From contig CANXME010002568.1 in the NCBI GenBank assembly GCA_948144175.1, forward strand, positions 992,001 through 1,056,000: a DNA stretch of 64,000 nt, in the 5' to 3' direction. Under the pieces are notes generated by a model. It searched no databases and was not told the origin of the DNA. It was given only the letters and a program-made list of their open reading frames with translations. Each line of letters opens with the position of its first letter. Positions within the stretch are counted from its first letter, which is position 1. Made by a program: the position numbers and the translations under genes. Source of the stretch: Closterium sp. NIES-65 (taxonomy: Eukaryota; Streptophyta; Zygnematophyceae; Desmidiales; Closteriaceae). This document shows, in pieces, positions 45,143 to 55,573 of the stretch.

Positions 45143-45642
45143 GTAGCAGTGCCGGGTCCCTGTCGGCTCACGCACTGTTTCAGCTCCGCTATAAGCTGCT
45201 CCGGCGTAAACAATGCCTTTCCTTGCACCCTCTCGTCGTCCACGATGTACGGGTTGCGTTTCAGCCGTTGATGCACGGCTCGAGCCCATCGTAGCCGTCG
45301 GGCGTCTCGGCCTTCCTTCTCCGGGAATTGCCACCCAGCCACCTTCTGCCGCTCCTCTGGCTGCATGGCCGTCGAGGTTTTCTGACCTTCTGCATCCTCG
45401 TTACAGGATATGTCAAGATAGGCTTGAAGAAGCGAGAGCGATGACGTGCTGTCCTTTTTAAGAGTCTTCGACTGTATTTGTATTTGTCGCTCGTTTCGTC
45501 GAGCGGACAACCGCAACCCGCTCTGCGACTCTTGCGGCGGTCGCACGAAAAGAAGAAAGACAAGCGCGAGCATGGCGATGGGGCAAATGGCGACAAAAAG
45601 CGCCGCCCATGGTGAGAAGTCAGCGTCAGTGAGGGTCATCAT
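44524..45642 (-). CDS. uncharacterised single-pass membrane protein with polyglutamine tract
   Basis: A single uninterrupted 372-codon frame outside any transposon. Residues about 12-35 form one hydrophobic helix (PWAALFVAICPIAMLALVFLLF) with a short acidic N-terminus (TDADFSP) before it and a basic, Gln/Lys-rich stretch after it. That suggests an N-terminal anchor with the bulk in the cytosol. Residues about 95-160 look like a folded basic domain (QKVAGWQFPEKEG, LRWARAVHQRLKRNPYIVDD, FTPEQLIAELKQC). A run of 20 Gln follows, encoded by pure CAG, then a Leu-rich helix, a long Asp/Ser/Glu-rich acidic region and a basic C-terminus. I cannot name a family. The start is taken at the first of two consecutive ATGs (45642). 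No intron is needed, though unseen exons remain possible. Confidence 0.6.
45082..45141 (-). repeat. (CAG)20 trinucleotide repeat in coding sequence
   Basis: Sixty bases of perfect CTG units on the plus strand, read as 20 consecutive Gln codons, with two more Gln pairs just beyond, separated by Arg. Confidence 0.9.
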
Positions 45643-47293
45643 CCTTAAAACTCAATAATGGCGACGGCGCAAAGTCAAGCTTGGTCGAAGCTACTAGCGT
45701 GTCAGGAATCGTGTGAAAATGGGTACTCTTTGCTGCGATTTGAAGGAAGCGTTACGCTTTGGGATCGAAAAGGGCCTCTATTTCTGCCGTTCGACGGCAA
45801 ATAGTGACGAAACCTTGCAGCCGGCGTCGAGACTTCTATTCGCGTAAGCGATGTAGTGCAGGGACCACTTAGGATAAAGAGTTGCCGTAGAAGATCCTTA
45901 TTCATGCGCGTGTCAGCAGTAGGCGAAAGTGGGCGCGGGACCTAAGCGTTTCGTAGGCCATAGAGCCTCGGTTCTCATGTTCTAGCATTTTAACAGATTA
46001 TTCACTAAAGACGCAGAAGCTCTGGATGCGTAGCTGGGAAACATATTTCGCGCCCCAAGAACTCAAATAAAAAAGAAACGAAAGCATCGCCTTTCTGATG
46101 GCTCGTCCAAATGCGGTGCAAAGCAATAATGGTCAGAGGCGGGTGAGAGGTGAGGCGGAAGTGGAAAGGGCTGGGCCGCAGCACTTTTCCAAGGGAGCTC
46201 ATGGTGTTTCGGTCACACACCAACCGGCAGGCTCGGTGGCGGGGATGGGGTGGATGGAAGAAGCCAGCCTGTCTTGGTCAGTGGCGAATCACTCGTTCCA
46301 TGCCGTCCCCCTCAGCCCCTGACGGACCAGGCCACACCACACCAACCGGCTTTCAAACCACATGGCTCGGTGGTGCAGGGCTAGTCTGGGGTAGGCTGGG
46401 TAGGCATGCTTGAGGGATGAAAACAAACTGCTTCGCGCGTCGTGTTCGGCCTCAGCTAGGTTACCAGGGCGGAACCTCCTTCGCTCCGTCAGCTGTTGAT
46501 AGCCCCCAACCGCCGCCTAGTGTTCTCGGACCCTAGTGTATAGGCCACCTGAACTAGCCGGACCTACCGTCTGTGCTTACCCTGGCCTGGCCTTGCTCCC
46601 CTGGCTAGCCCCGGGCGCTTGACTAGCTCCGCCCTGGACGCTCGTCAACGCAAGCCAGCAACAATACGCACGAAAGAAGCAGCCAATCGTGGGGCAGCAT
46701 CCCCGGCACAAGTGGAGTGCCTCTCCAGTTCGGCGTGGAGATTGGGTTTCGTGCGCCAGTTCAGCAACGCTTGCGACGGTGCTTGCTGGCAATTATCGCG
46801 CGCGAAAGACCAGGGTGGCATCGTTCCGGGTCAACCTGAAAAGTGCTTGACGAAGCCGTGGTTTGCGGCAGCAAGACGCCAGCTGAAAAGTAGCATTATT
46901 GATTCCGAGCCGACCACCAAACCAGAAGAACAGCCTTACCGAACCTCAACTTAACATGCGGTTCGCGGACTCCATGAACAGACTCACTCACCTCATCCAT
47001 GGATCGTTTTGATCATCCACGCGACGCGCCTGTTGGTCCTCTGGCCGCGACATGCGGAAAGAATGGCTGACCCTCCCTGATAATTACGTCGCGACAAACC
47101 AATGCACCCTGAAACTTGCCCTGAAGGCTGAATCTGACACCCCTGAAAGAATTTGTTGAACGTGTAACAAAATCTACTTCATGAGTTTATGAAACACATA
47201 CAGGATAAGTAGATGGCTATATATATATATATATATATATAGCTAGACATATACTTACCTTGAAGCAAACTTGGGGATTTCTCCCTGGATACT
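45643..47293. other. intergenic region with a TA microsatellite
   Basis: It holds the presumed promoter of the polyQ gene. A frame of about 111 codons at 46619-46954 (plus) has mixed composition but no recognised motif, so I do not call it. A pure TA run lies at 47218-47241. Two related stretches around CACCAACCGGC near 46220 and 46340 look like a short degenerate duplication. Confidence 0.45.
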
Positions 47294-47864
47294 TGTTACA
47301 TGTGCAATGAAGCGAGGTAGCGAGGATTGCACTAAGGTGTCAAACGAGTACAAAATGTGAGCGAAGGCATGAGCGAACATTTAGACGCGAAACATGCAAA
47401 CGGTAAGGCGGTGCGTGCAAGCTGTTGGGCTGAGTGCCCCTTATGATCTTTTGTAGGGTTGAACTCTGAGTAAAGTGACACAATACCGGTAGCGGAAGCG
47501 TTTCAAGGAGAAGATTCTGAACCATCTTGCGCTGGTATGTGAGGGCAAAGTAAGTTGATTAAAACAAACAAGTGCAAAGGCTTATATAAGGAATACGAAG
47601 GGATATGAATGATAACTGTCTTACTGTTTGCGGTTCGATACAGTGCGACTCGGGCAACTGCTCAATATCGAGTCAGTTGTGTGTCCTTGCTGTCGCGTTG
47701 CATTTGTCAAGTCAAAGGTCGCTGACCTTTGACCTTCGCGTAACCTCCGGCTGGTACTTTCAACCTCTGAGGGTTGACTCGCTGGTGCCTCGATATGATC
47801 TGCTTCGCTTGTCCCTTGTTGTTTCGACACAATAGAAGCGCTTTAGGCCCGATTGTTTCCAACA
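47294..47864 (-). repeat. H 3' LTR
   Basis: 571 bp, TGTTGGAAAC...TGTAACA on the minus strand, with matching TGTT/AACA ends. The left boundary is set by this pairing and by similarity to the G1 LTR end. An alternative start at 47338 (TGTCAAAC) is possible. The partner LTR is outside the window. Confidence 0.65.
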
Positions 47865-47971
47865 CTCCCCTTCGCTTCAGGAGTGTCGCTGACGTGGCTC
47901 TGTCCAGTAAGCAACATGCAGTATTCGAACTTCTGCTTCCCGAGCTTCTTTGTCAGGTAATCAGCTGCCAG
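47865..47971 (-). pseudogene. H pol C-terminal tail
   Basis: The minus strand reads AADYLTKKLGKQKFEYC and on to the polypurine tract, the usual C-terminal end of copia RNase H (the ADxLTK block). Confidence 0.75.
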
Positions 47972-48104
47972 TGAGAAAGTTAGAACGAGAATTGAAATGA
48001 CTATGAACGAAGTGAGTACAAATAGCAAACCCTAATTGGGTTGTACCCCCTATGGGATACCCCACTATAGCCTACACAAATAAGTAAGCTATAATGTTCT
48101 CACA
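47972..48104 (-). repeat. I 3' LTR
   Basis: 133 bp ending TTTCTCA on the minus strand, one mismatch with the 5' copy. Confidence 0.92.
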
Positions 48105-48106
48105 CA

Positions 48107-48127
48107 CCCCCATAGGCAAAGTGGGGG
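48107..48127 (-). other. polypurine-tract hairpin of I
   Basis: CCCCCA (48107-48112) pairs with TGGGGG (48122-48127), 9-nt loop, directly inside the 3' LTR. Confidence 0.65.
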
Positions 48128-48316
48128 AGAACAAGGGGTCACAAGACCAGTCAAGCAAAGCAAAGCAAAGCTCAGGGTGGATCACAAAGTCACCACGCAT
48201 TCCGAGCACAAGTTCAAAGGCCAGAAGGCCAGTTCACATGCAAGACCATATATAGAGATATACAAGAGTCAAGCAAGCAAGAGCAAGAGTATATATAGGC
48301 GAAGGTACAAGCAAGG

Positions 48317-49831
48317 TCAAGAAGAGAGCAAGTGAGGCAAGACAGGCACAAGACCCAACTGCGTGCAACAACGCTGATGATCACAAGGCGCAAGTGCCTT
48401 GGTGAAGACATCAGCAGTGTTGGCCTCAGAGGCCACGTACGCAAGTCGCAACTGTCCACGCTGCTGTAGCTCACGAGCAAGAAAGTAGCGGAGAGCAATG
48501 TGCTTTGTCCTGTGCTCCAGTCGCTGCTCTCGACACAAGGCCAGCATGGCCTTGTTGTCTACGTACAGGACTGGAGGAGAACGAGGCTGCTCTCCAAGGT
48601 CGGTCAGCAGGTAGGTGAGCCAGCGTAACTCCTGTGCAGCCATAGCCCCAGCGTAGATCTCTGCCTCACAACTGGAGCCGAGAACAGAAGACGAGCGGGT
48701 AGCCCGCCACGAAACAGAGCCGGAACCAAGGCTGAAGGTGTAACCCTGTGACGACCGCTGCGTAGCCTGGTCGTCAGCCCAAGAAGCGTCTGCGTGCCCA
48801 GTGAGGACCACTGGACTGCGCCCTCCAAGCACTAGCCCCATGCCCGACGTACTGCACAAGTAGCGCAACACCCTCTTCGCTGCAGCCATGTGCTCTGGTC
48901 GGTGTCTCCCAGGAGCAACATAGCGTGCGAGAATGCTAAGAGGGTATGCAAGGTCAGGTCGTGTGCAGGTCATCAGGTACATGAGGCAGCCAACAAGCTC
49001 TGCATACGGGCCACTCGACTCTACGGACTCATCCGAAGGCAGAGCTGAGAGCGAGTGGCGAGTAGGCAGAGGAGTGGCCTGAGGCGAGGAGTACGTGAAG
49101 CCGAAGCGCTGAAGGACCTGCTGCACCATGTGTGACTGAGTCAGGGTAATGGTGCGGCGTGCTCTGTCCCGGGTGATCTGCAAGCCAAGGTAGCTGCGCA
49201 GTTCACCCAGGTCAGTGCACGTGTGTCTCTTCTGCAGCTCGGACTTCACGTAGGCGAGTCCAGCAGTGTCAGCTGTGGCAAAGACCAAGTCGTCGACGTA
49301 CACGAGGATGTAGAACGGCGGCAGAGAGGTGTCGGTGCGCAGAAACAGCGACGGGTCTGCAGTGGAGGGAGCAAACCCAAGTGCCGCCAGCGTAGTCCTC
49401 AGTGTGTCGTGCCACTCACGTGGCGCCTGGCGGAGACCGTAGACTGGACGCCGGAGACTCCACTGGGTACCAGGAGGGAAAGACCCAGTGAAGCCAGGTG
49501 GGCGACGCAGCCAGATCTCCTCGTGCAGGCTGCCCTGCAAGAAGGCGGTGCTGAAGTCGAGAGAGTGCAGCTCGTAGTCACGGTGAGCAGCAACGTGCAG
49601 CAGAACCCGAAGAGTGGTCATCTTCGGGGTGGGGGAGAAGGTCTGAAAGTAGTCAACCCCCTGCCGCTGACTGAAGCCACAAGCCACGTAACGCGCCTTG
49701 AAGACAGGCGGAGAACCCGGCGGCCGCTTCACCCTGAAAATCCACATGCCACTGACAATGTTCGCCCCAGGAGGGGGAACAGCATCGACGTAGGTGCCTG
49801 TGGACTTCCAGGAAGCCATCTCTGCATCCAT
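48317..49831 (-). pseudogene. I reverse transcriptase and RNase H
   Basis: A 504-codon open frame: MDAEMASWKSTGTYVDAVPP, IFRVKRPPGSPPVFKARYVA, LDFSTAFLQGSLHEEIW, YGLRQAPREWHDTL, YVDDLVFATADTAG, CTRPDLAYPLSILARYVAP, GHADASWADDQATQRS, EAEIYAGAMAAQELRW and DNKAMLALCREQRLEHRTKH. All expected copia RT and RNase H blocks are present in one frame. Confidence 0.88.
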
Positions 49832-51250
49832 AGCTGCCTGCCACTGATGAGGAGTAGGGACCCTCTATCGCCTCTGCGTAAGAGCGCGGAGTCGGGATGT
49901 CTGGTGCATCCGGGTCTCCCTCAGGGGCTAGCAGTACAGACGCGAGATGAGGTGAAGCAGGCGGCCAGACACTGGAACTCCTCCTGCCTGTCCTCAAGGA
50001 CGTCCGTGCCAAGGGCGCACTCACCCCCGACGGACGGAGGACAGGCAGACTCAGACTCAGCGATAAGACTGGCAGCGTAGTCTAGGCGACAGCGAGCAGC
50101 AAAGTCAACAAGCTCAGTGACAAGGGCAGACGCAGCAGACGACTCGAAGGAAGGGTCAGTGACAGCAGTAGCAAGGAGACGCGTGACAGTAGGACTGGCA
50201 GCACGAAGAGAGTCCGACTCCGGGTCGGCAAGATCAGGAAGAGAGGAAGCAGGAGGAGAAGGCAAAGGGGCACGCAGAGGGGCAGTGGACGGACGCAGTG
50301 ACATCCGGTGCGTGCCAGGGACAGGAGGAGGACGGTGACGCGACCCGCGACCACTAGCGCGCGCAGTACGAACAGGCGACGCAGGACGAGACGCAGGCTC
50401 ACGACGCTCAGTAAGACCTCCAGTCGGACCAGCGTAGAGAGAAGGAGCAGGCAAAGGGGAGGCAGGCTGTAGCTGTGGCTGTGACTGGATAGGCCGTGGA
50501 CCCTCTAAGGGAGGAGGAGGAGGACCAGGAGGAGGTGTAAGACCAAGAACCTGCTGCAGGAGCGGAACGAAGTACGGTCGAGGCCGCGCGGCGACGCCAG
50601 AAACAGCAGGGACAGCACCAGTACCCCCAGCAGGAGTACCCGCTCCAGCAGCACCTCCAGCAGCACCCCCAGTAGCTCCAGAACCTCCAGCAGCACCACC
50701 AGGAGCACTGCCGGGCGGACCGCCAGCGGCAGTCTCAGCGCCAACACCCTCACCAGCACCAGCTCCAGGAGAACCCTCAGACCCAGTAGCTCCAGCACCC
50801 ACAGTACGAGCACCTCCGGGACACTCGGCAGCAGTACCCTCTGCCGCCGAAGAACCTCCAGCACCAGCAGCGCGCCTCCAGCGCCTGGCAAACCACTCAC
50901 GCAGCTCCTGTGGGGAGAGTGGCTCTCGTCGAGACGAAGCACCTCCAGGCAGAGCACTCCCAGGCACAGCACCCCCAGGCACAGCACCCCCAGGCACAGC
51001 ACCCCCAGGCTCAGCACCCCCACGCTCAGCACCCCCAGGCTCAGCACCCCCAGGCTGAGCACCCCCATGCTCAGCACCCCCAGGCTCAGCACCCCCAGGC
51101 TCAGCACTCCCAGACTCCGCACCCCCAGGCTCAGCACCCTCAGGCGTAGCACCTCCAGTCTCAGCGACGACAGGCCCAGCTCCCGCAGCAGCACCAGAGT
51201 CACCAGTGACCTCGACAGGCTCGACCGCGTCTACCTGGGACACACCTGAA
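49832..51250 (-). pseudogene. I integrase-RT linker with PGGAE-type repeats
   Basis: The minus strand encodes a long low-complexity linker with many GGAEPGGAE-like units, one REPLSPQELREWFARRWRRA motif, Gly/Ala-rich stretches, and Pro/Ser-rich segments (RPRPYFVPLLQQVLGL, REPASRPASPVR, MSLRPSTAPLRAPLPSPP). It then enters the region just before reverse transcriptase. Confidence 0.75.
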
Positions 51251-53000
51251 GGGGCAGGACCCTGAGGGGGGAGGGGGTCTACCGGGGGGGGACCTGGGAC
51301 CAAGAAGAGCAGGGGGCGGGGAGAGGGACGGAGTGCGGTAGGGGAAGAGGCGGTAGTAGGGTACCGACTCGTCGAACGTGACGTCCTGGGAGGACAGAAC
51401 ACGCCGAGAGGTGGGGTGGTAGAACTGCCACCCAGGGGCGTCGGGGGGGAACCCCAGGAAGACGTAGGGAGCAGCGCGAGGGGACAGCTTGTCCGCAGAC
51501 AAGTCGCGGACAAACACCCGAGATCCCCAGACCCGGAACGCCGACGCATCGCCAACCTTCCCTGTCCACAGCAGGGCTGGGGAGGTCTCCGGCCTGGGGA
51601 CCCTGGGGTGGAGGTTGATCTGATGCGCTGCGTACCGGACCGCAAACGGCCACAGAAAATTGGGGGCAGCCGCATGCATCATGGACGTACGGGCGACGTC
51701 CATGACCATGCCAATGCGGCGCTCTGCAATCCCATTTTGCTGCGGGGAGTCCGGAAGCGTGAAGGTCTGGCGGATGCCTCGCGCACGACAGTAGGCACGT
51801 AGAAGGCCAGAGGAGAACTCTCCGCCTCTGTCCGAGTGCAGACGCAACACAGGAAAGTCGGAGCCAAAGCTCTGCCTAAGCTGAAGACGAGCTGCGCGGA
51901 TCCAGTCGATCAGCACCTCAGTGACCTCACCCTTGCTGCGCAAGGGGAAGACTGTGGTGTAACGCGAGTAGTCGTCAACAACGAGCAGGAAGTAGCGCTC
52001 CTGACCCTGTCCACGGACGCGGGCTGGGCCCCACACGTCCATGTGAAGTGTCTGCAACGGAGCCTCTGTCGGAGGAAACTGAGAGGAGTGAGGGGCAGCA
52101 CGCTGGCGCCCCTCGACACAGGGGACACAGGCAGGGCCAGGGCCCTGAGGAAGGGGAGGGAGAGACCGGGGAAGACCAGACACAAGAAGACGGGAGGCCA
52201 TGCCTCTGAGCCGAAGCAGAGAGGGGTGGCCAAGGCGGTGGTGCCAGAGGAGGGTCTCGTGAGACAGACGGCGACACGAACAGGGGGCAGACTCAGGACC
52301 AGACCTGGACGCTGCAGCAAACACCTGACCAGACGAAGGTACTCTACCAGACTCAGCACCTGGAGGAGAAGCAGTGGTCAGTGTGTACAGGCTCGACCCT
52401 GGCTGACGTGTAAACGTAGCCAGGTGACGACCCGTGCTAGCCTCTGTGTAGTGCGTCACCCGCTGACGAGCAGGGGTGAACTGGTGGACTCCCGCATCCT
52501 GTAGGTCAGCACCACTCACCAAGTTCGTAGAGAACGAGGGGAGGTAGAGACCAGACAGGGTGCCAGAGGGAGCCGCCGGACACGGGAGGACTGTGGAGAA
52601 GCGAGACAGGACAGGGCCCCCAGAGGGGTTAGCCAGGGAAACCGCAACCGGCCGACTAAGCGACGTGAGTGTGGTGCGGTCCCGAAAGAAAGAGCGAGAC
52701 GCTCCAGAGTCAAGAGTGAAGGTGTGGGAGGCCGAAGTTGACGCAGTACCTGAGAGCGCAGACGCACTAGTATCTGAGAGAGCAACCTCACCAGCACCTG
52801 AGAGTACAGACTCACTGGCACCTAGAGCAGACGCCTCACCGGCACCTGGAGCAGCAGTACCAATGCCCGGGTCGGGCTGGAAACACCGGTAACAGTCACC
52901 CTCATCACTAATGGTCACAGCATACATGGCAGCAAGGATAGCATCAAAATCAAGATCAAAGATAGCTACACCAGCCCTAGACAGCTCTCCCCAGCGGGGG
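51251..53000 (-). pseudogene. I protease and integrase
   Basis: Protease start LDSGASRSFFRDRTTL, integrase HHCC zinc region (HETLLWHHRLGHPS, CVPCVEGRQRAAPHSS), catalytic core (LHMDVWGPARVRGQGQERYF, VVDDYSRYTTVFPLRSKGE, LRLHSDRGGEFSSGLL, SPQQNGIAERRIGMVMD) and C-terminal part (SRVFVRDLSADKLSPRAAP, FLGFPPDAPGWQFYHPTSRR). All lie in one long frame that starts in gag. Confidence 0.87.
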
Positions 53001-54284
53001 ATCTCCGCGGCCTCCGGGAACTGCTGGCGCCAAGCGTCCGTCAGGCGGCCAAAGCAGCGCTGGGCGGTGTGGGTGCCCCCACACTGCTCTCCAGCGCGGT
53101 CGCCAGTGCGGAGAACGTAGGTGCAGAGACCAAAACCCCCACCGCGCTGACGCTGCGTGTACCACTCACGGAGCTGCTGAGGGGTGGGGACGTCGCGAGA
53201 ACGCTGCTGCTGCTGCTGCTGGCGCTGACCTCCCCCAGTGCTGCTCCGCTGCGAAGCTCCACTCCGACCACCTCCACCTCCGCCACCCCCGCCTCCGCCT
53301 CCACCGCCCCCGCCTCCGCCTCCACCGCCGCCACCTCTGCCACCTCCGCTGCCACCGCCACCGCCGCCGCCACCCCCGCCTCCACTGCCGCCACTAGCAC
53401 CCCCACCCCCGCTACCACCTCCACCGCCACCCCCACTCCCTCCGCCGCCTCCACCTCCACCTCCACCGCCCCCACTGGCCCCACCCGCTCCCTTGCCCCC
53501 CTTGCCCTTGCCAGAGCGGCGTCTCCCGCTAGGGGCAGACGCCGCACCGACCGACTCAAGACCAACAAGGTCGGCCGCAGCGGCAGAGGCGTCAGAGGGC
53601 AGGAGAGGGGAAGGAGAACACCCCTCAAAGATGGGGGCGCGGGGGTCACCTCGAGAGGCTCCTACAGCGACTATGCTCTTCTCTGCTGCAAGGAGGGCCT
53701 TCTCTAGGCTGTCAACTGTGAGGGTGGTGGGACAGACTGCGAGGAAGTGGTCCCGGACTACACGAAGGGAGTCAGGGAGGCGAGTGACTAAGAAGTAGAG
53801 AGTGATGTACATGGGGGGGGGGGTTCTTGGCGCAGAAGTCAGCAGGAAGCGCAGCGCGGTAGCGAGTGTCACTAGTGCGGAGGTGCGTGATGAGATCAGC
53901 GACAGTGGGAAAGGCGGCAAGGTCAGGGAAGAGGAAGGGGAGCATGAGGCGGCTCAGTGCAGCAGTGGCAGGGGAGGAGTAGCGCGCAACTACAGCGTCG
54001 TACAAGGTCTGGGCACTCTTGTACTGGCTAAAGTGTGCGCGCTCAGCAGTAGGCAAGTGGCGACGCATAGCAAGACGTGCAGCAGCATCGCGCGTGGCCC
54101 ACTGTGAGCGAACAGTGGCGTCAGCATCAGCAGCAGGGGAAGGGACGGCACCAGAGGTGAGGTCAAAGAGAGACAGACCGTCCGTCCTATCGCACTGTAA
54201 AAACAGCTGCAGGTCGTCGAGCCAGACCTCAAAGTCTATAGCCCGACCCTAAGCGTCAAAAGCGAGGACACTAGGGGTAGCCAT
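53001..54284 (-). pseudogene. I gag
   Basis: It starts MATPSVLAF and continues through the core (LFLQCDRTDGLSLFDLTSG, RHLPTAERAHFSQYKSAQTL, LFPDLAAFPTVADLITHLRT, PPMYITLYFLVTRLPDSLR). A Gly-rich tract of about 90 residues (53270-53520) follows, then TPQQLREWYTQRQRGGG, the motif CTYVLRTGDRAGEQCGGTHT...C and DLDFDAILAAMYAVTIS. It lacks a normal CCHC knuckle. Confidence 0.83.
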
Positions 54285-54589
54285 GACGACGACAGTGAAG
54301 CAGTGCAAGCACTAGGGGAAGGGCACGCAGTGCTAGCGGTACAGTGCTCACCGGGCAGGGCAGGTCGGGCGGCTCGGTAGAAAGGTGGCTCGGCTACTCA
54401 GCGACTCGGCTCCCGGGCGGCTCGGCTCCCAGGCGGCTCGGCGGTAGGGCGGTTCGGCTGCCGGGCGGCTCGGGTGCAGGGCGGCTCGGCTGCACTGCTG
54501 CTTGGCGGTCCGGCGGCTCGGCTGCTGCAGTTGGGCGGCTCGGCTGCTGTAGTTGGGTGGCTCGGCTGTTGCAGGTGGGCGGCGCGAGA

Positions 54590-55300
54590 GGAAGGGGCGG
54601 CGGGTCCGTGAGTGCTGTGGCGGCGGGGCCGCGAGACCAGGGGCGGCGAGGCCGCGTGGCATGGGCGGCGGGGCCGGGAGCGCTGGGGCGGCGGGGCCGC
54701 GTATAAGGGCGCGGCGGGGCCATGAGCGCTGGGGCGGCGGGGCCGCGTATCAGGGGCGGCGGGGCCGGGAGCGCTTGGGGCAGCGGGGCCGCGTACCAGG
54801 GGCGGCGGAGCCGGGAGCGCTGGAGCGGCGGGGCCGCGAATCAGGGGCGGCGGGGCCGGGTGCGCTGGGGCGGCGGGGCCGCGAATCAGGGGCGGCGGGG
54901 CCGGGAGCACTGGGGCGGCGGGGCCGGGAGCGCTGGGGCGGCGGGGCCGCGTAGCAGGGGCGGCGGGGCCGTGAGCGCTGGGGCGACGGGGCCGCGAGAT
55001 CAGGGGCGGCGTGGCCGGGAGCGCTTGGGGCGGCGGGGCCGCGTATCAGGGGCGGCGGAGCCGGGAGCGCTGGAGCGGCGGGGCCGCGAATCAGGGGCGG
55101 CGGGGCCGGGTGCGGTGGGGCGGCGGGGCCGCGTAGCAGGGGCGGCGGGGCCGTGAGCGCTGGGGCGACGGGGCCGCGAGATTAGGGGCGGCGGGGCCGC
55201 GAGATCAGGGCGGCGAGGCCGTTAAGGAGGCGCGAGGGCGGGCAGCGGGGCGCGGGCGCTAAGGCGGCGCTCGGGCTGCTAGGGCGGGCGGCTCGCTAAG
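54590..55300. repeat. I leader: GC-rich tandem repeats
   Basis: An array of units GGGGCGGCGGGGCCG followed by either GGAGCGCTG or CGTATCAGG/CGAATCAGG, with longer units of about 39 bp repeated many times. CGGCTCGGCTGC words lie on the gag side (54365-54590). Confidence 0.75.
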
Positions 55301-55405
55301 GCGGCGCTCGGGCCGTAAGGGCAGATCGAAAAAAAAGGTAAGAGCAAGGGCCCGGAGCGCGCTCCGGGCAGAAAAAAAAGTTCGATGTGGTGGGCCCTAA
55401 GCACA

Positions 55406-55435
55406 GTTCCCACGGGGGAACCTGCTCTGATACCA
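55406..55435 (-). promoter_or_regulatory. I primer-binding site and adjacent hairpin
   Basis: TGGTATCAGAGCAGG on the minus strand directly follows the 5' LTR. The hairpin GTTCCC/GGGAAC (55406-55421) comes next, then GGGCCCACCACA. Confidence 0.75.
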
Positions 55436-55568
55436 TGAGAAAGTTAGAACGAGAATTGAAATGACTATGAACGAAGTGAGTACAAATAGCAAACCCTAAT
55501 TGGGTTGTACCCCCTATGGGATACCCCACTATAGCCTACACAAATAAGTAAGCTATAATGTTCTGACA
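55436..55568 (-). repeat. I 5' LTR
   Basis: 133 bp, one mismatch with the 3' copy. The target duplication GCCAG follows and the H pol resumes. Confidence 0.92.
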
Positions 55569-55573
55569 GCCAG

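Larger units (their letters stand above)
47972..55568 (-). mobile_element. I: Ty1/copia element, short-LTR clade, youngest and best-kept copy
   Basis: LTRs of 133 bp (47972-48104 and 55436-55568) differ at one position. The flanks are GCCAG on both sides (47967-47971 and 55569-55573), inside the pol of H. The primer-binding site TGGTATCAGAGCAGG is the canonical initiator tRNA-Met match. Gag through RNase H are all present in order, with about three or four breaks. Confidence 0.93.

Noticed and set aside
46619-46954. 111-codon plus-strand frame
   Set aside because: Mixed composition and no recognised motif or splice context. Too weak to call as a gene.
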